A DNA stretch of 64,000 nucleotides, from contig JAJFZO010000230.1 in NCBI GenBank assembly GCA_021397835.1, forward strand, positions 3,404,001 to 3,468,000, written 5' to 3'. Both the position numbers and the translations under genes were made by a program. Numbering within the stretch: position 1 is the first letter of the stretch; each line of letters begins with the position of its first letter. This DNA comes from Moringa oleifera. Its lineage: Eukaryota > Streptophyta > Magnoliopsida > Brassicales > Moringaceae. Shown one piece after another: positions 58,801-64,000 of the stretch. The notes beneath the pieces were generated by a model. It made no database searches. It saw nothing but the letters and a program-made list of their open reading frames with translations, and was not told the origin of the DNA.

Positions 58801-61800
58801 CTGCCAGGGTCACTTAGCAATACCAAATAGTTCATTGTTTCAAGCATAATGGAATTTATGTTATTCCGTACTCTGAGCAGCAAGGACTTTCAGAAATCTG
58901 ACAAGCCTGCTCAAACTCAAAGGAAAGGGGTAAAGCAAGTATAGTTTGTTCTTCCCAGGATATAAAAATCTGTAGAAATTATATCATTCACAGTTTGCAG
59001 GCCTTCTCAATGGTAGATTGTAGAAGCTCCAATCCTGATTACAAACAGATAAACTATATTATTTCCTGATTTTGTTTTTCCACGAACACCTATCTTAGCT
59101 ATCATATCCAGAGGCTCATTCATCAAGCAAAGCATGGCATGGGGGCAGAGTGATCAGTAAGCACTTGGGCATGTGAGTGTGTGTAGAGAGAGAGAGAGAG
59201 AGAGAGAGGGAAAGGGAGAGAATGCTAATCGGATCATTTAAGAGAAATGTAAATAGTGCCTCCAAGGAAACTCATTTTAGCCCATCATGAATAATATTTC
59301 AAGTACATTGATCTATATTATTTTGGTTAACCAAAACCCAGGGTTCAACCTGTTGGTAAGCAAACTTCCACTTCTAGGTCAGATTCAAGTTCAAATCTCC
59401 TCAAGGTCAGATGTTTTCTTTGTCGTTAATTTCAAGACCCCAAGACAAGGATCCACATCCATTAGTCAGATTCCCAACTCAGATATCTCGATTATTAATA
59501 TATCTTGGTTAATAAAAAATACAAACACATCAAACTTGTCAAAAGCAACAAAAAAATCTAATTCAAGTAATATCCCTCTCGCTCTCCTCCAGGGATTTGT
59601 TTACCCTCAACAGACTCCATCTTATTAGTAGTATAACATTTCCTTCTTACTTGTCATCTTGTCCAGGAAGAATTATCATTAGAGGTATAGAGATGATGAG
59701 AATAAGACTAGAAAAATGGCAAATCCAGATATTAATGGATTTAATCATGTAAACAATCTGCACCATGTCCACATTGATCATTATCAGGGTCTCATCTGCA
59801 GAAATTCTAAACAGGCAGTAACATCAACCTTTTCAACATTGATTCACAAACACCTATGGAAATGTGTGTGCAACAAATAAAGAACAGCCCGAACACAGAT
59901 GAAATGACGTATAGCTAGAAGAACAAATTTCTATTAACAAGAAAAACTGCTAGTCTCTGTACTTAGAAAGACATATCATAGTGGATAAACAAACCTGGAA
60001 AAGAGCTTTTAGCAACTGAGGCCTTGCAAGCAACAGCTGGCGAGCCTGATCCTCATTTTGTGTAGCCATTAACTGGCATCAAAAAGGATAGAGTAAATAT
60101 ATCATTATTAAAGCATTACAGGAAAAATACAAGCTTTGTCAAATCCATACCTTTAGCTCAGACATAATTTCGTTAAGCTGACTCCTAGACATTTTGGCCA
60201 GATGCAGAGTCAAGGGTTCGTTAGCTGGCACCAAAGAATTCTGCAAACCATTTGGATTTGACTGCAAGCTAGTTTGGGCACCACCTAGAGCACCCGCCAT
60301 AACAGCTGCAGCAGTAATAGCTATATGGAGACCAATTGGCTGATGGTTAGTAGATTCCCCATGGACTACAGGGCCTCCAAGTTGTTTTTGAGGGTCTGTA
60401 ATGTATCACCAAGAGGAGGAAAGAAAGAGAAAACAGAGCTTTTAGGCTTCGTTTCCAGGAATTGAAAGAGAGGAAGTTAAAGCATAAAAGTTTCTGAGAA
60501 TAAACTAACCAGCATTGGGAACTAATCCAGGCCCCCCACGACCCTGAAAGAAAAGGAACAGAAATCAATATAGCCACTCAAAGGTATCAATGGAAGCTGA
60601 CATTTGAGAACTAGAAAATGCATGATGGATCATCACAACTGCAAGATACAACGACATCTAAACGCAAACACTGAACCAAGCAGTTAAAATAGCATGTGCA
60701 TGCGTGTCTAGGCTTCTGAATGTTTAAATCGCACACCAAATTCACTTATCTCCCTAGTGGGCCAATGTCCTCCCAGAAGCACAACCGAGAGAGAAGATGC
60801 AAACACAAAATAAAAAATAAAGAGAAGCACAGGTTCACACATGTGGTCTCATTATAAATAATCACTGCAACTAAATGGCATGCTGTTCAATCTTCTCCTC
60901 CAAGAACCAGGTCCAAACCTCACATGCACTTGATTATTTAAATTTCCTTATGCTAAACATAAAAGAATGGGTGTGGAGATGATATGATGTACAGATCTGT
61001 GACAGAAGCACATCAACACTCTAACACTAGCCATTAAACTTTTCTTTTTTTTTTTGGTAAGCTTAGAAATTAAGCCAACTTGGAGCCCAACCCTTCCCCA
61101 GCCCATCCTTACCACCTCAGCTACTGGTCAAGCACATGAGCCAGTTCCCAATTTCTACATCCATTTTCCATCTGTATCATTACATTCTACAGTATATCAT
61201 GAAGGATTGAAAAGAATGGCCAGTTAAAGATCTACTATGGTGCTACTCTTCAGTATTCAGTAAACCAACAGCAGCACAACCCTACAGCATTCATTAGAGT
61301 AACTGCATGAGTGTCTCTTTGAACAGATTGTCACAGAGATTTGTGAGCTTCTACAGTATCTCATATTCTTCCAGTTTTCATCCTAAAATTATTTGACCAG
61401 AGAACTGTCTTTCAAGATCTCATACTGCTTTTTTATTTTTTCAATCTTTTTCCTGATTTCTTCTACAAAATAAGCTAAGTTAATCGAAAACTGAAACCTA
61501 TTTCTCCAATAAAGATCTTTAGTGCCTGTTTGTTGGCAAAGAAATGAATTTGGGAATTAAAAGTTCACAAGATTTGACAAAACTTGCTTGTTTCCTACAT
61601 AATTTCCATTAGAATTCACATCTCTCATGCCAAATTCTAGCTCCCACCAGATTGGCAAGCAATACAATTCTAACTTCTCATCATAAGATTATGTATACTG
61701 GAGCAATTTTCTTTTCGTATATTAAAAAATTTCATTTAAAAATAATTAGGGAGAACTTAAAATTAATTTTTCACCCAAAAGAACATGTTTCAAAAGTCAT

Positions 61801-63312
61801 TTTCACTAAAATATTTGTCAAAGTTTTTCCTAGATAACTCCATAATGAAACACGTCCGGAAAATTGAAAAAGAACTCTTTGAGAGCTTCAATTCTTGACA
61901 GTAATTCACAAGAAATAAAAGCCTGAGCAAACAAACAGGCCCTCTAGAACAAAATCAAGTAAAGATAAAACTTAAAACCTGATTATTGTAAGTCAAACCA
62001 GCATGAGACTACAGAATCTTTAAGTCATCCAGAAATGACAATGGGAAAGAGAAACAGCTATGTCCAAAAATGATCCATAAGCTCAAAGATCAGACATTAA
62101 ATGAATGATATATTTTAAGGAAGCAAAATGATCCAATGCCACATAGCAATACCAACCAAGTTTTTGTCTTGATAAACTTTTTTTGTCTAGAGAAACTAAT
62201 GCCAACTAAGTGACTTCAAAAATATTAAAGGAGGCAAATAAAAGAAAAAGATGCCTGGGAAAGTAATTAACCTGTTCTCGATTTCTGTCAGCACCTTTAT
62301 CATTTTCAGCAAAATCAACCCGTAATTGCCGGCCATTGATTTCATAACCCTGAAGATTACGACGAGCACTTAGAGCCGTCTCTTCATCCTTATACTCACA
62401 AAACCCATAACCTTTTGGTTTCCCAGTTTCTCTATCAATAACTAATCTGAAACAAAAATGAAATACTTTTAACAAAAAAAGAAAAAAAAAAGATAATCAA
62501 AGAATAAATAGCTCTTTAACTGCATGAACCAAGACTTCAATCATCAGTCATATATCTCATTTTCCAGTTTTCCAACTTCTGTTCCTCAAACCAAAAGAAA
62601 CTAAGTGATAATGACAGAGAATAAAATGTACTCTACAAGCATACTGATTCATTTTAAGTTGGTGGACCATTTAAGACAACATATATAGTACAAGCACTTA
62701 AAAGATTAAACTTCTTGGTATTCTAAAAATCATATTCCAACGTTAAAATCAACAAGGGGAGTTTTTTTTTTTTTTTTTTTCATTTACCCAGATTTCCAGA
62801 TTGCCAACTCTGACAACCTATTACAATTCTAGGGTTTACCATAGAGCCAAAAGAAAAAAAAAATTTCTGAAGAAAAAGGCTGACCTGAAAGACACAACTG
62901 GCCCAACCTCCCTACAGATTTCTATAAGCTGTTCCTCTGTGGCATCATAAGGTATATTCCCAACTGCCAAAAAGGGAAATCCAAACAATTGACATCAGAA
63001 AGTCTATACCACTATGACAAACATACAAAATAATTCAACTTTAATTCCAAGAAAACCGTCCAAACGATTTAAATTCCAAGCACTGTGAGTAAGTGGAACA
63101 CGAGAAGCTGCGAGATTTCCCAAATTTGTTTCGGTTCTCCAATTATTCTTAGCGATCAAACAGAGCACAATTGATATTTTACATACATATCGTATATATA
63201 GATGTTTACTATGCTTATGTAAACGTATTTACATATTAAACGAATATCAATAGGGAGAGAAAAAGAGAGAAAGGAGACCAAAAACGCAGCGATGCTGGGA
63301 AGACGAGGCCAT
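55832..63312 (-). CDS. CSTF64: Cleavage stimulation factor subunit 64 (CstF64)
   Basis: Ten exons join in phase: 63279-63312, 62885-62963, 62272-62446, 60510-60543, 60151-60395, 59995-60072, 58210-58245, 57667-58122, 56698-56931 and 55832-55981. They give 506 residues. The protein starts [18 protein letters not shown]. An N-terminal RRM (about 10-87) has RNP2 VFVGNI and RNP1 KGYGFCEY. The hinge that binds CstF77/symplekin includes [17 protein letters not shown] and [18 protein letters not shown] Gln/Pro-rich middle follows. The C-terminal helical domain contains [20 protein letters not shown], for the Pcf11-type contact. CstF64 binds U/GU-rich elements downstream of poly(A) sites in the nucleus. 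All splice sites are GT-AG and no damage is seen. Confidence 0.96.
57358..57382. repeat. (GT)n microsatellite in CSTF64 intron
   Basis: A GT/TG run of about 12 units lies in the intron between the exons at 56698-56931 and 57667-58122. Confidence 0.9.
59188..59210. repeat. (GA)n microsatellite in CSTF64 intron
   Basis: A GA run of about 11 units lies in the 1.75-kb intron between exons 6 and 7 of CSTF64. Confidence 0.9.
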
Positions 63313-64000
63313 TAATTAACAGAAGAAGAAGGTGAAGCACTGCTCCACCTTCTTCCTCCTCCACAACGCTCTTCCTATTCTTCTCTTCTTCTTCCTCTTA
63401 GACTGATACCGCGAAGAGTATGTGCGAGGCACAGATATTTGTATCTACCTATTAACTACGTATAAAGAAATCGCGAGATCGGGTGAATCTTTCCCTTCTG
63501 ATTCTCTGTGTGAAACCACGAGGTACCGAGGCAGTTCTATACCAGCAGCGAAGATGGTCGGTGCCTCTTTCTCGCCCTCTTCCAAACGTGTCCTGTTCAA
63601 TCTAAACTGGTGCTACAGACTACAGACTCTGGGGTTTGTCTTCTAATTATAAGTAGATTTGATCATATCAAATATTTGTTGTCATTATTTATCTTATTAT
63701 TAAATTTAAATTTATCAATAATTTGGTAAATTTAAAACTATATTAATTTATAGACAATAATTATCCAGTTAATATCAATTTTTTACATAAATACTATTAA
63801 ATTTAAGCTTTAAAATTATACAAATAAAGATTAGCAATGCTAGATTTTTTTAATTTAAAATTATAAAAATAATTAATACTATGTAAAATAATAAATAGAA
63901 TAAAATTAATAAAATTGAAATTAAAAATATAAAAAATAAGAAAAATACAATATCAAAATATTAGAATTTAAACGGATAATAATTCATAATTTATATTTCC
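63313..64000. promoter_or_regulatory. Upstream region of CSTF64
   Basis: The minus-strand 5' leader (about 63313-63420) is GA-rich on the minus strand. It is followed by moderately GC-rich DNA to about 63640 and then AT-rich DNA to the window end. No confident TATA box or other gene is seen. Confidence 0.45.

Overview
This window is nuclear DNA from a flowering plant, most likely a eudicot. It has AT-rich intergenic DNA, GT-AG introns with T-rich acceptors, plant-type LTR retrotransposons and a CACTA transposon. Its gene families are those of land plants: a plastid ABC1 kinase, ASG1-like proteins, an At4g09670-type oxidoreductase, a SYP5 syntaxin and CstF64. The species cannot be told from the sequence alone.

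Layout. (1) 1-8500, + strand: 3' half of an ABC1-family (aarF-domain) kinase gene, entered at its DFG exon. (2) 10.6-22.2 kb, + strand: tandem array of an ASG1-like (TRF2/HOY1 PH-like) gene. It holds one decayed relic, two full-length-scale copies and one copy cut off after exon 3. All copies look damaged: copies 1 and 2 carry separate one-base indels at the same T-run in exon 3, and copy 3 ends in retrotransposon. (3) 22.2-30.8 kb, + strand: Ty1/Copia element lacking most of both LTRs and all of the reverse transcriptase. It is split inside gag by a 5.7-kb CACTA (En/Spm) element, which carries a transposase remnant plus pieces that look like host genes, including a cysteine-rich receptor-kinase fragment. 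(4) 30.9-38.5 kb: 2-kb foldback structure followed by an old minus-strand Ty3/Gypsy element with both LTRs. (5) 39.6-46.1 kb, + strand: two-exon GFO/IDH/MocA oxidoreductase gene with a 5.4-kb intron that contains LINE debris and a 60-bp tandem repeat. (6) 47.6-50.4 kb: non-coding LTR-retroelement-like relic with a strong internal hairpin. (7) 51.6-53.6 kb, - strand: SYP51/52 syntaxin gene with five exons, one GC-AG intron and a His at the position I align with the SNARE zero layer. (8) 55.8-63.3 kb, - strand: complete ten-exon CstF64 gene.

The intact genes are unrelated housekeeping genes (plastid kinase, oxidoreductase, vacuolar/endosomal SNARE, mRNA 3'-end processing) and show no shared pathway. 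The unusual biology is in the middle 28 kb, where nested mobile elements have grown into a decaying tandem gene array. I found no convincing new multi-gene system. The best leads are the gene-fragment-carrying CACTA element, the parallel frameshifts in the ASG1-like array, the 48-bp-arm hairpin and the SNARE substitution. Exon boundaries were placed by eye from splice sites and reading phase and were not checked against transcripts.
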